NCBI GenBank assembly: GCA_022496805.1
Contig: CM040097.1
Coordinates: 23,240,072-23,304,071, forward strand
Length of the DNA: 64,000 bases
Origin: Pohlia nutans
Taxonomy: Eukaryota > Streptophyta > Bryopsida > Bryales > Mniaceae
Reading direction: 5' to 3'
The notes under the pieces are model-generated. The model made no database searches, was not told the origin of the DNA, and saw only the letters and a list, made by a program, of their open reading frames with translations. The translations under genes were made by a program, and so were the position numbers. Shown here one piece after another: positions 1 to 10,607 of this stretch (position 1 is the first letter of the stretch; each line of letters starts with the position of its first letter).

Positions 1-643
1 CTACGATCATTGGTATCACCCGCATAATCCGCATCACAATACCCACTCAACACAATGTTGTCACCTCCAAGACACAACCTCACATCACTTGTGCCTTTCA
101 AGTACCGCATGATCCTCTTGACCGCAACCCAATGACTTGAACCCGGTCTTGCCATGTGTTGACTCACAACGCTGATTGGATACGCAAGGTCCGGCCTTGT
201 TGCAATCATAGCATACATCAATGACCCTACAGCTTGCTTGTATGGCACATCCACCATAGATTGAGCCTCTAATGCATACTCCTCATCGGTGAGTTTCACG
301 AGTTTGGAATTCACATCCAATGGAGTACCAACCGGTTTGCAATCCTCCATGCCAAAGCGTTTGAGCACATCCATAACATACTTGCTTTGATTCATTGTTA
401 TGGTGCGTGTTGCTCTATCTCGCACAAACTCAACTCCTAAACAAAAGTGCAACTCACCGAGATCACTCATCTCGTACTCGTTCTCAAGCATTGCCTTCAA
501 TGCCTTCAAAGAGCTCATACAACTTGCAAGGATGATCAAATCATCCACATATATGATCACGATGACCACATGTTGCCCCTTTTGCATGAAATACAAGCTG
601 TGATCAGCGATGCTCCTTGTGAACCCGATATGAACAAGAAACG
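1..643 (-). pseudogene. C1 pol fragment: RT palm to start of RNase H
   Basis: This is the downstream half of the C1 polyprotein, residues about 994-1208, cut off from its gag-IN half by C2. It carries the reverse transcriptase YVDD active site (minus-strand reading of about 541-555), the RT thumb/connection and the first RNase H aspartate (SGYCDAD). No stop or frameshift is visible. It lacks a start codon and runs off the window's left edge, so whether C1's 3' end is intact cannot be seen. As separated it cannot produce a working polyprotein. Confidence 0.9.
639..643. repeat. Target-site duplication of C2 (AAACG), left copy
   Basis: AAACG at 639-643 is repeated at 6311-6315, directly outside the two LTR ends of C2. 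Removing C2 and one copy restores the C1 reading frame. The 5-bp length is usual for copia integrases. Confidence 0.95.
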
Positions 644-961
644 TATTGAAGGTTAGATTAGAATGCCAAAGCCTCACACAAACACTTGGAATGCATAGGA
701 AAGAGATGATCTTTACTCATGGGCTGCCCCTCTTAAGTAGCACACCCAAGGGAGTCCCCTTGGCAAACCATATGGGACATCAGCCCATACTCCACTCCTA
801 GTACACTAGGATCAGCCCATATCACTTGGGAGACCCAATTCTCATTATCTCTAACTAGTACCACTTCTCTAGTTGCATGTCTAGCTCATTCGCATCATCT
901 ACTCTAGCTAATGCGCATGGCTATGAGCAACTTCAGCCCACGCAATCATCCGACTTCAACA
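644..961 (-). repeat. C2 3' LTR (318 bp, type I)
   Basis: On the minus strand it starts TGTTGAAGTCGG at 961 and ends CTTCAATA at 644. The first 16 nt also encode the last residues and the TGA stop of gag-pol. Confidence 0.96.
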
Positions 962-3900
962 CTCCCACTTTGCAAATAGCCAAAGCCTTCGAGCCCAAAT
1001 GCTATCACTAGTCTTTGATGTCGATCTCTCGCAAGAGCCTTTGTCAGCACGTCCGCCACCATGTGCTCCGTTGGACAATACTTCAACTCTATCACCTTCA
1101 TCTCTAACTTCTCTCGAATGAAGTGATATTGCACATCAATGTGCTTTGTACGTGAGTGATGCGTTGGATTCTTCGCCAATGACATACTCCCTTGGTTGTC
1201 ACACATGATTGTTGTAGCCTCCTCTTGAGTGCATCTCACATCCGCCATTAGTTGCCTCAACCAAATGGCCTCCTTCGTACCGTGGCTCGTCGCCATGTAC
1301 TCCGCCTCAACCGTTGATGTGGCCGTGGTTTGTTGGCGCTTGCTATTCCATGAAACGGCCCCCGATCCAACTTTGAACATGTACCCCGTGGTGGATCTAC
1401 GATCATTGGTATCACCCGCATAATCCGCATCACAATACCCACTCAACACAATGTTGTCACCTCCAAGACACAACCTCACATCACTTGTGCCTTTCAAGTA
1501 CCGCATGATCCTCTTGACCGCAACCCAATGACTTGAACCCGGTCTTGCCATGTGTTGACTCACAACGCTGATTGGATACGCAAGGTCCGGCCTTGTTGCA
1601 ATCATAGCATACATCAATGACCCTACAGCTTGCTTGTATGGCACATCCACCATAGATTGAGCCTCTAATGCATACTCCTCATCCGTGAGTTTCACGAGTT
1701 TGGAATTCACATCCAATGGAGTGCCAACCGGTTTGCAATCCTCCATGCCAAAGCGTTTGAGAACATCCATAACATACTTGCTTTGATTCATTGTTATGGT
1801 GCGTGTTGCTCTATCTCGCACAAACTCAACTCCTAAACAAAAGTGCAACTCACCCAGATCACTCATCTCGTACTCGTTCTCAAGCATTGCCTTCAATGCC
1901 TTCAAAGAGCTCATACAACTTGCAAGGATGATCAAATCATCCACATATATGATCACGATGACCACATGTTGCCCCTTTTGCATGAAATACAAGCTGTGAT
2001 CAGCGATGCTCCTTGTGAACCCGATATGAACAAGAAACGTGTCAATCTTTTGATACCATGCGCGTGGAGATTGCTTCAACCCATACAATGACTTGTTCAA
2101 CTTGCAAACAAGGTTCTCATTACCTCGTTGCACAAATCCTTCGGGTTGTACCATGTAGATGTCCTCGTCCAACTCGCCGTTCAAGAACGCCGTCTTCACA
2201 TCCATTTGATGCATTTCCAAATCCATGGCAGCCCCGATGGCCAAAATGCATCGAATAGTGGTGAATTTCGCCACCGGTGCAAAGGTCTCATGAAAATCAA
2301 CACCTTCGATTTGTGAAAAGCCCTTTGCCACCAATCTTGCCTTATAACGAACCACATCACCCGTTGCATCTCTCTTTGCACGAAATACCCACTTACAACC
2401 GATAGCGTTGCGATTCTTGGGGAGGGGAGTCAATTCCCAAGTGCCATTGTCCATCAATGATTTGTACTCCTCTTGCATGGCTTGCTCCCACTTGTTTGCA
2501 TCATCACAACTCAACGCTTCACGAATCGTCAATGGAGCATCTAAAAGTGCAACGTTTGCATGCTCCTCCTCACCTTGAGGGAGAATATGATTCTTCCACC
2601 ACTCGCCAAGTGGTCTACGATTTCTCTCTGGATAACGACGATCGCTCGAGGATGCATTGTCTTCAACCGCCGTTGCTTGTGCCTTTTTCTCGCCATTCTT
2701 CGTCTTCAAAGGTCGCTCCTCAATATGTTCCTCATCACCACCATCTTCGTCATCTTCGTCTTCATCAACAATATCAATAACGGGAGATTTGGAAGATTGG
2801 TCCACAATGGCCGGTTTATCGCCACTTCTCCCACTTGGACCATCGTCCAAATTGTCTTCAACCTTGGAATTCTCGCAAAATGTCACATCACGAGCTCGAA
2901 TGATCTTCTTGGTCTCGAGCGACATGAGCCTGTATGCCTTGGTACCTTCACAATATCCAAGAAACACACATTTTGTTGCCTTGGCCTCAAGTTTGGTTCT
3001 TTGAGAATCGGGTACCTTTGCAAATGCGATGCATCCAAATGTGCGCATGTGCTCCACGCGGGGTGGCCTCCCACTCCACGCTTGCTCTGGTGTCATGTTT
3101 TGAACCGCACTCGTCGGGCATCGGTTGCGTGTGTACACCGCAGTCACCACCGCTTCCGCCCAAAGGTCCAAACCCAAATTTTGTGCATGCAACATACTCC
3201 TTGCCATTTCCACAATTGTTCGATTTGCACGCTCTGCAACTCCGTTTTGTTGTGGTGTATATGGCGTTGTGGTTTGTCTAGCAATGCCTTCTTTCTTCAA
3301 TAACTCTCCAAATTGGTTGGACATGAACTCGCCGCCATTATCCGATCGAAACACCTTGATCTTGTGCTCGGATTGCTTCTCAACCAACGCCTTGAACTCT
3401 TTGAACTTCTCAAAACACTCGCTCTTTGCTTTGATCGGATACAACCATATCTTCCTCGAAAAATCATCAATGAACGTCACAAAATACTTGCAACCCCCCA
3501 TAGACGTGGTCTTCATCGGACCACACACGTCGGAATGCACAATCTCAAGAACCTTGGTTGCACGAGTTGCCCCATCAACTGGAAACGGTGAGCGTTGTTG
3601 CTTGCCTTCAATACAACCCTCACATGTGAATGAACTAGGTGCGACGTGTGATTGTGCAAGATCCATGCCACTTACCATTCCACGCAGTGCTTTCACACTC
3701 TTGACATTCAAATGCCCGAGACGACGATGCCACAACGCCAACTGGTCTTCGTTTGAACTCGATTGCACCAACGTTGCCGATTCCGCCGCGTGCATCTTGG
3801 AAAACTTGATTTGGTACAAGCCGTTGACTTCGTGTATAATGGCCACCTCCTCACGACTTGGAGACAACACAAAACACCCTTGGTCGCTAAATTCCACTCG

Positions 3901-5019
3901 CAAATGTTTCATCACCAAATGTCGCACCGATAAAAGATTTGCCTTCAACTTGGGAACGTGGAGGACATCATGGATGGTAATTGTCTTCACACGACCCTTC
4001 ACCTCGGTGTCTACGACGATGGATCCTTTACCCACGGCTTGAAGAACCGTATCATCACCCAAAATGACATTCTTTGGAGATATGACGTGATATGATTGGA
4101 AACAAGTCCTAATGGGCGCCATGTGACTCGAGGCTCCCGAATCAACAATCCAATCGATCACACTACCATTGCATGACACGTCACTTGCCATCATTGCATA
4201 CTCGTCCCCGTCATCACTACAAGAAGAGACGCTAGTCATAAATGCGTACTCATCACCTGCATCGTTGACCTTTGTATTGTTGGCACTTTCCTCTCTCTTG
4301 CGTTTGTAGCAAAATTTTGCCAAGTGGCCCTTCTTACCGCAATAGTAGCATACCTTGTCTGTAGAGCTCCCACTGGCACCGCTCTTGGATTGCTTCGCCA
4401 TAAGCGCCGCGCTATCGCCACGAGTCTCGTTCTCTTTGCGCCGCGAGAGTTCATGCAACAACCGTGATGTCACATAATCAAGAGTGAGCTCGCTAATGGG
4501 CCTACTCTCCATAGCAACGATAAGATACTCGTACGACGGCGGCAAACTCTCGAGGAGCGTCATAACGATATCACCGTCGGTAATGTTGACGTCTGCGCCG
4601 TTGAGCTGATCCGCAAGAGCCTTGACTTTGTTGATGTGCGCCAACATGTCGTCGTTTTCTTCCATCTTGATGGTGAAAAACTTGCGCCTCAAAAACAAGA
4701 TATTGACCAAGCTCTTTGCCTCATGAATATTGCAAAGCTTGGCCCATGCCTCGGCGGGAGTCTTGCACGACCGAATATGAGAAAGCTGGGAATCAGAAAG
4801 ATTAAGAGCCAAAATCGCAAAGGCCTTTTTCTCTCGCCGAGTGTACGCAGTTCGTACCCTAGCCTCGGCGTCGGACGAAGGCGGTTCCTCACTACCCTCA
4901 ACTATCTCCCACAATTCTTTTTCGGCCATGACCATTTCCATCTTGAATTTCCACAAGTGGAAGTTGACGCCATCGAACTTGTCTACAACCTTAGCACCTT
5001 CACCCTCAAATGTAGCCAT
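946..5019 (-). CDS. gag-pol: C2 gag-pol polyprotein, intact (1357 aa)
   Basis: Single-frame copia polyprotein: gag for the particle, then protease, integrase, reverse transcriptase and RNase H that copy the RNA and insert the cDNA. Seen in order: gag helical region 1-210; CCHC knuckle 224-237; KRKRE basic run just after it; protease DSGAS at 293; HHCC region 431-469; integrase D497, D560, E596 (D,D35E); acidic linker 747-764; RT with D940 and YVDD 1025-1028; RNase H D1197, E1238, D1274. The first in-frame ATG (5017-5019, protein begins MATFEGEG) is chosen. The frame extends nine codons upstream only to a GTG, with a TAG beyond. K426Q, beside the HHCC motif, is specific to this copy. The TGA stop lies inside the 3' LTR. 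No gag/pol frameshift is needed; how gag excess is achieved is not visible. Confidence 0.95.
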   Translation of the reverse strand: MATFEGEGAKVVDKFDGVNFHLWKFKMEMVMAEKELWEIVEGSEEPPSSDAEARVRTAYTRREKKAFAILALNLSDSQLSHIRSCKTPAEAWAKLCNIHEAKSLVNILFLRRKFFTIKMEENDDMLAHINKVKALADQLNGADVNITDGDIVMTLLESLPPSYEYLIVAMESRPISELTLDYVTSRLLHELSRRKENETRGDSAALMAKQSKSGASGSSTDKVCYYCGKKGHLAKFCYKRKREESANNTKVNDAGDEYAFMTSVSSCSDDGDEYAMMASDVSCNGSVIDWIVDSGASSHMAPIRTCFQSYHVISPKNVILGDDTVLQAVGKGSIVVDTEVKGRVKTITIHDVLHVPKLKANLLSVRHLVMKHLRVEFSDQGCFVLSPSREEVAIIHEVNGLYQIKFSKMHAAESATLVQSSSNEDQLALWHRRLGHLNVKSVKALRGMVSGMDLAQSHVAPSSFTCEGCIEGKQQRSPFPVDGATRATKVLEIVHSDVCGPMKTTSMGGCKYFVTFIDDFSRKIWLYPIKAKSECFEKFKEFKALVEKQSEHKIKVFRSDNGGEFMSNQFGELLKKEGIARQTTTPYTPQQNGVAERANRTIVEMARSMLHAQNLGLDLWAEAVVTAVYTRNRCPTSAVQNMTPEQAWSGRPPRVEHMRTFGCIAFAKVPDSQRTKLEAKATKCVFLGYCEGTKAYRLMSLETKKIIRARDVTFCENSKVEDNLDDGPSGRSGDKPAIVDQSSKSPVIDIVDEDEDDEDGGDEEHIEERPLKTKNGEKKAQATAVEDNASSSDRRYPERNRRPLGEWWKNHILPQGEEEHANVALLDAPLTIREALSCDDANKWEQAMQEEYKSLMDNGTWELTPLPKNRNAIGCKWVFRAKRDATGDVVRYKARLVAKGFSQIEGVDFHETFAPVAKFTTIRCILAIGAAMDLEMHQMDVKTAFLNGELDEDIYMVQPEGFVQRGNENLVCKLNKSLYGLKQSPRAWYQKIDTFLVHIGFTRSIADHSLYFMQKGQHVVIVIIYVDDLIILASCMSSLKALKAMLENEYEMSDLGELHFCLGVEFVRDRATRTITMNQSKYVMDVLKRFGMEDCKPVGTPLDVNSKLVKLTDEEYALEAQSMVDVPYKQAVGSLMYAMIATRPDLAYPISVVSQHMARPGSSHWVAVKRIMRYLKGTSDVRLCLGGDNIVLSGYCDADYAGDTNDRRSTTGYMFKVGSGAVSWNSKRQQTTATSTVEAEYMATSHGTKEAIWLRQLMADVRCTQEEATTIMCDNQGSMSLAKNPTHHSRTKHIDVQYHFIREKLEMKVIELKYCPTEHMVADVLTKALARDRHQRLVIAFGLEGFGYLQSGSVEVG
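962..971 (-). promoter_or_regulatory. C2 polypurine tract (plus-strand primer)
   Basis: AAAGTGGGAG on the minus strand directly abuts the 3' LTR, the position where plus-strand DNA synthesis is primed. It is short, contains one T, and is translated as part of gag-pol. Confidence 0.8.
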
Positions 5020-5992
5020 ATCCTTGATTGAAGGACGTACGCTCACAAAATTCAGCCCCTAGAAACCTAAGAAAAATTGTTTTTATGATTTTTTGACAAT
5101 TTTGTGATTTGTGAAGCAAATTGCACACGTACGTGCTTCTAATGCCTCCAAACTAATTCCAAACACTAAATCAGCACCTTTGTGCTACACATCAACCTCA
5201 CAACACTCAATCGTGATGGTTCTTAGTGAATTTGCACAAGATCATACCACAACACCCTAACTTGGAGAATTGCGCACTCGTTGGCTCAAATCCACTCAAA
5301 TCAGCACCCTTGTGCTTCACAACACGTAATGCACCCTATGGACACCCTTGTGCCTTCCAAGGACTCTAAATCAATGCAAATTCAGCCCCTTCAAGTCCTA
5401 ATTGCATTGAAATTCATCAAATCAGCCCCGTTGTGCATTCACTAACCCAAACTCTAATTTTGAGCACTCCAAGGGCATAACTCACATTCCAAACCCTTGT
5501 GCAAGAATTGCAATACCAAAATCAGATTGTAGACTCACCCCAAGAGCCTCAAAGCATAAAAGTGCCTTGTAACAACACAAGTGCACAAATTGAGCACAAA
5601 TTGAGCCAATAAGCTCCAATAAGCTCCAATAAGCTCCAATAAGCTCCAATGAGCTCCAATATACTCCAACAAGCACCAATAAGCTCCAAAGCTCCAATTC
5701 AGCCCTTGTAGACGTGTATAAACTCCAAAAGTGCTCCAAAGTGCTCCAAAAGCTCCAAATCAACAAATGATAGCTCCAAAGTGCGAATTCAGCCCTCCAA
5801 CACGTAGATCAAAGGTAGGAAGATTGTAATACCTCCCAATGTCGAAATCAGCCCACCAAAGCTCGAATTCAGCCCTCCAAAGTTCCAAATCAGCGCTCCA
5901 ATACTCCAAAATCAGCGCTCCAACGCACGACCTCCACACAATGAGCAATCTAATCTTTGACTCACGCAAAACACATGAGTGGGCCCATAACC
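5020..5992 (-). other. C2 leader with primer-binding site and minisatellite
   Basis: Untranslated leader of 973 nt. GGTTATGGGCCCAC (5979-5992, minus strand) abuts the LTR. Four perfect AAGCTCCAAT units (plus-strand reading) lie at 5611-5650, with a variant after them. The GCTGAWTT motif recurs throughout. No long ATG-started frame is convincing. Confidence 0.85.
5979..5992 (-). promoter_or_regulatory. C2 primer-binding site, internal (half-molecule) initiator tRNA-Met type
   Basis: GGTTATGGGCCCAC is complementary to GUGGGCCCAUAACC, the anticodon arm of plant initiator tRNA-Met (CAU anticodon), not to the tRNA 3' end. It begins directly at the LTR edge. Drosophila copia is known to prime from a 5' half of initiator tRNA-Met cut in this region; the same mechanism is inferred here. 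Confidence 0.8.
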
Positions 5993-6310
5993 TATTGAAG
6001 GTTAGATTAGAATGCCAAAGCCTCACACAAACACTTGGAATGCATAGGAAAGAGATGATCTTTACTCATGGGCTGCCCCTCTTAAGTAGCACACCCAAGG
6101 GAGTCCCCTTGGCAAACCATATGGGACATCAGCCCATACTCCACTCCTAGTACACTAGGATCAGCCCATATCACTTGGGAGACCCAATTCTCATTATCTC
6201 TAACTAGTACCACTTCTCTAGTTGCATGTCTAGCTCATTCGCATCATCTACTCTAGCTAATGCGCATGGCTATGAGCAACTTCAGCCCACGCAATCATCC
6301 GACTTCAACA
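5993..6310 (-). repeat. C2 5' LTR (318 bp, type I)
   Basis: Identical by eye to 644-961. Promoter and polyadenylation signals are expected here, but no convincing TATA box or AATAAA can be pointed to. Confidence 0.96.
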
Positions 6311-9295
6311 AAACGTGTCAATCTTTTGATACCATGCGCGTGGAGATTGCTTCAACCCATACAATGACTTGTTCAACTTGCAAACAAGGTTCTCATTACC
6401 TCGTTGCACAAATCCTTCGGGTTGTACCATGTAGATGTCCTCGTCCAACTCGCCGTTCAAGAACGCCGTCTTCACATCCATTTGATGCATTTCCAAATCC
6501 ATGGCAGCCCCGATGGCCAAAATGCATCGAATAGTGGTGAATTTCGCCACCGGTGCAAAGGTCTCATGAAAATCAACACCTTCGATTTGTGAAAAGCCCT
6601 TTGCCACCAATCTTGCCTTATAACGAACCACATCACCCGTTGCATCTCTCTTTGCACGAAATACCCACTTACAACCGATAGCGTTGCGATTCTTGGGGAG
6701 GGGAGTCAATTCCCAAGTGCCATTGTCCATCAACGATTTGTACTCCTCTTGCATGGCTTGCTCCCACTTGTTTGCATCATCACAACTCAACGCTTCACGA
6801 ATCGTCAATGGAGCATCTAAAAGTGCAACGTTTGCATGCTCCTCCTCATCTTGAGGGAGAATATGATTCTTCCACCACTCGCCAAGTGGTCTACGATTTC
6901 TCTCTGGATAACGACGATCGCTCGAGGATGCATTGTCTTCAACCGCCGTTGCTTGTGCCTTTTTCTCGCCATTCTTCGTCTTCAAAGGTGGCTCCTCAAT
7001 ATGTTCCTCATCACCACCATCTTCGTCATCTTCGTCTTCATCAACAATATCAATAACGGGAGATTTGGAAGATTGGTCCACAATCGCCGGTTTATCGCCA
7101 CTTCTCCCACTTGGACCATCGTCCAAATTGTCTTCAACCTTGGAATTCTCGCAAAATGTCACATCACGAGCTCGAATGATCTTCTTGGTCTCGAGCGACA
7201 TGAGCCTGTACGCCTTGGTACCTTCACAATATCCAAGAAACACACATTTTGTTGCCTTGGCCTCAAGTTTGGTTCTTTGAGAATCGGGTACCTTTGCAAA
7301 TGCGATGCATCCAAATGTGCGCATGTGCTCCACGCGGGGTGGCCTCCCACTCCACGCTTGCTCTGGTGTCATGTTTTGAACCGCACTCGTCGGGCATCGG
7401 TTGCGTGTGTACACCGCTGTCACCACCGCTTCCGCCCAAAGGTCCAAACCCAAATTTTGTGCATGCAACATACTCCTTGCCATTTCCACAATTGTTCGAT
7501 TTGCACGCTCTGCAACTCCGTTTTGTTGTGGTGTATATGGCGTTGTGGTTTGTCTAGCAATGCCTTCTTTCTTCAATAACTCTCCAAATTGGTTGGACAT
7601 GAACTCGCCGCCATTATCCGATCGAAACACCTTGATCTTGTGCTCGGATTGCTTCTCAACCAACGCCTTGAACTCTTTGAACTTCTCAAAACACTCGCTC
7701 TTTGCTTTGATCGGATACAACCATATCTTCCTCGAAAAATCATCAATGAACGTCACAAAATACTTGCAACCCCCCATAGACGTGGTCTTCATTGGACCAC
7801 ACACGTCGGAATGCACAATCTCAAGAACCTTGGTTGCACGAGTTGCCCCATCAACTGGAAACGGTGAGCGTTGTTGCTTGCCTTCAATACAACCCTCACA
7901 TGTGAATGAACTAGGTGCGACGTGTGATTGTGCAAGATCCATGCCACTTACCATTCCACGCAGTGCTTTCACACTCTTGACATTCAAATGCCCGAGACGA
8001 CGATGCCACAACGCCAACTTGTCTTCGTTTGAACTCGATTGCACCAACGTTGCCGATTCCGCCGCGTGCATCTTGGAAAACTTGATTTGGTACAAGCCGT
8101 TGACTTCGTGTATAATGGCCACCTCCTCACGACTTGGAGACAACACAAAACACCCTTGGTCGCTAAATTCCACTCGCAAATGCTTCATCACCAAATGTCG
8201 CACCGATAAAAGATTTGCCTTCAACTTGGGAACGTGGAGGACATCATGGATGGTAATTGTCTTCACACGACCCTTCACTTCGGTGTCTACGACGATGGAT
8301 CCTTTACCCACGGCTTGAAGAACCGTATCATCACCCAAAATGACATTCTTTGGAGATATGACGTGATATGATTGGAAACAAGTCCTAATGGGCGCCATGT
8401 GACTCGAGGCTCCCGAATCAACAATCCAATCGATCACACTACCATTGCATGACACGTCACTTGCCATCATTGCATACTCGTCCCCGTCATCACTACAAGA
8501 AGAGACGCTAGTCATAAATGCGTACTCATCACCTGCATCGTTGACCTTTGTATTGTTGGCACTTTCCTCTCTCTTGCGTTTGTAGCAAAATTTTGCCAAG
8601 TGGCCCTTCTTACCGCAATAGTAGCATACCTTGTCTGTAGAGCTCCCACTGGCACCGCTCTTGGATTGCTTCGCCATAAGCGCCGCGCTATCGCCACGAG
8701 TCTCGTTCTCTTTGCGCCGCGAGAGTTCATGCAACAACCGTGATGTCACATAATCAAGAGTGAGCTCGCTAATGGGCCTACTCTCCATAGCAACGATAAG
8801 ATACTCGTACGACGGCGGCAAACTCTCGAGGAGCGTCATAACGATATCACCGTCGGTAATGTTGACGTCTGCGCCGTTGAGCTGATCCGCAAGAGCCTTG
8901 ACTTTGTTGATGTGCGCCAACATGTCGTCGTTTTCTTCCATCTTGATGGTGAAAAACTTGCGCCTCAAAAACAAGATATTGACCAAGCTCTTTGCCTCAT
9001 GAATATTGCAAAGCTTGGCCCATGCCTCGGCGGGAGTCTTGCACGACCGAATATGAGAAAGCTGGGAATCAGAAAGATTAAGAGCCAAAATCGCAAAGGC
9101 CTTTTTCTCTCGCCGAGTGTACGCAATTCGTACCCTAGCCTCGGCGTCGGACGAAGGCGGTTCCTCACTACCCTCAACTATCTCCCACAATTCTTTTTCG
9201 GCCATGACCATTTCCATCTTGAATTTCCACAAGTGGAAGTTGACGCCATCGAACTTGTCTACAACCTTAGCACCTTCACCCTCAAATGTAGCCAT
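6311..9295 (-). pseudogene. C1 gag-IN-RT fragment (residues 1-995), cut by C2
   Basis: This is the upstream half of the C1 polyprotein: ATG at 9293-9295, gag, CCHC knuckle, protease DSGAS, complete integrase D,D35E and the first part of RT including D940. It stops where C2 entered, a few codons before the second half of the palm. Reading continues two codons into the C2 LTR before a stop. Distinctive residues are T57I, R769P and G816D, shared with C15. The remaining half lies at 1-643. No stop codon interrupts the fragment. Confidence 0.92.
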
Positions 9296-10289
9296 ATCCT
9301 TGATTGAAGGACGTACGCTCACAAAATTCAGCCCCTAAAAAGCTAAGAAAAATTGTTTTTATGATTTTTTTGACAATTTTGTGATTTGTGAGGCAAATTG
9401 CACACGTACGTGCTTCTAATGCCTCCAAACTAATTTCAAACACTAAATCAGCACCTTTGTGCTACACATCAACCTCACAGCACTCAATCGTGATGGTTCT
9501 TAGTGAATTTGCACAAGATCATACCACAACACCCTAACTAGGAGAATTGCGCACTCGTTGGCTCAAATCCACTCAAATCAGCACCCTTGTGCTTCACAAC
9601 ACGTAATGCACCCTATGGACACCCTTGTGCCTTCCAAGGACTCTAAATCAATGCCAATTCAGCCCCTTCAAGTCCTAATTGCATTGAAATTCATCAAATC
9701 AGCCCCGTTGTGCATTCACTAACCCAAACTCTAATTTTGAGCACTCCAAGGGCATAACTCACATTCCAAACCCTTGTGCAAGAATTGCAATACCAAAATC
9801 AGATTGTAGACTCACCCCAAGAGCCTCAAAGCATAAAAGTGCCTTGCAACAACACAAGTGCACAAATTGAGCACAAATTGAGCCAATAAGCTCCAATAAG
9901 CTCCAATAAGCTCCAATAAGCTCCAATAAGCTCCAATAAGCTCCAATCAGCTCCAATATACTCCAACAAGCACCAATAAGCTCCAAAGCTTCAATTCAGC
10001 CCTTGTAGACGTGTATAAACTCCAAAAGTGCTCCAAAGTGCTCCAAAAGCTCCAAATCAACAAATGATAGCTCCAAAGTGCGAATTCAGCCCTCCAACAC
10101 GTAGATCAAAGGTAGGAAGATTGTAATACCTCCTAATGTCGAAATCAGCCCACCAAAGGTCGAATTCAGCCCTCCAAAGTTCCAAATCAGCGCTCCAATA
10201 CTCCAAAATCAGCGCTCCAACGCACGACCTCCACACAATGAGCAATCTAATCTTTGACTCACGCAAAACACATGAGTGGGCCCATAACC
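9296..10289 (-). other. C1 leader (expanded minisatellite)
   Basis: Leader of 994 nt with primer-binding site at 10276-10289. The 10-bp unit AAGCTCCAAT (plus-strand reading) has six perfect copies at 9888-9947, against three or four in most other copies; this explains most of the extra length. The T-run near the ORF start is one or more bases longer than in most copies. Confidence 0.85.
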
Positions 10290-10607
10290 TTTTGAAGGTT
10301 AGATTAGAATGCCAAAGCCTCACACAAACACTTGGAATGCATAGGAAAGAGATGATCTTTACTCATGGGCTGCCCCTCTTAAGTAGCACACCCAAGGGAG
10401 TCCCCTTGGCAAACCATATGGGACATCAGCCCATACTCCACTCCTAGTACACTAGGATCAGCCCATATCACTTGGGAGACCCAATTCTCATTACTTCTAT
10501 CTAGTACCACTTCTCTAGTTGCAAGTCTAGCTCATTCGCATCATCTACTCTACCTAATGCGCATGGCTATGAGCAACTTCAGCCCACGCAATCATCCTAC
10601 TTCAACA
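10290..10607 (-). repeat. C1 5' LTR (318 bp, type II)
   Basis: Begins TGTTGAAGTAGG at 10607. Its inner end next to the primer-binding site reads CTTCAAAA instead of CTTCAATA. It shares the ACTAGATAGAAG variant with the LTR of C15. Confidence 0.95.

Larger units (their letters stand above)
644..6310 (-). mobile_element. C2: complete copia retrotransposon, reference minus-strand copy
   Basis: Full-length 5667-bp element: 5' LTR 5993-6310, primer-binding site 5979-5992, leader 5020-5992, gag-pol 946-5019, polypurine tract 962-971, 3' LTR 644-961. The two 318-bp LTRs look identical by eye and are bounded by AAACG duplications, so this is a young clean insertion into the RT region of C1, in the same orientation. 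LTRs are type I. It could be autonomous, since all catalytic motifs are present. Confidence 0.97.
1..10607 (-). mobile_element. C1: copia element, outer copy interrupted by C2 (3' end outside window)
   Basis: C1 reads right to left: 5' LTR 10290-10607, leader 9296-10289, gag-pol 6311-9295, then again 1-643 after the 5667-bp insertion of C2. Its 3' end lies left of the window. The sequence stopping at 643 resumes at 6316 without loss, with AAACG present on both sides of C2. Its right flank CTCCC (10608-10612) falls in a plus-strand LTR (C3), so C1 landed in that LTR. It shares distinctive variants with C15 (T57I, R769P, G816D; six leader minisatellite units), so the two are sister insertions in opposite orientation. 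Confidence 0.93.

Noticed and set aside
3125..4042. 305-aa open frame antisense to protease/integrase, repeated in most copies (also a 247-aa frame at 2560-3303)
   Set aside because: It lies fully opposite gag-pol, has no recognisable domain, and recurs only because the copies are nearly identical. The codon bias of the sense frame explains its openness.
5020..5046. Longer gag-pol start at GTG or TTG upstream of the ATG
   Set aside because: Alternative bacterial starts are not appropriate for a eukaryotic element; the first in-frame ATG gives MATFEGEG, a usual type of copia gag N-terminus.
5839..6150. 103-aa frame crossing leader and LTR, present in most copies
   Set aside because: It runs antisense through the primer-binding site and LTR, and is low in complexity where it follows the leader repeats; no domain and no promoter.
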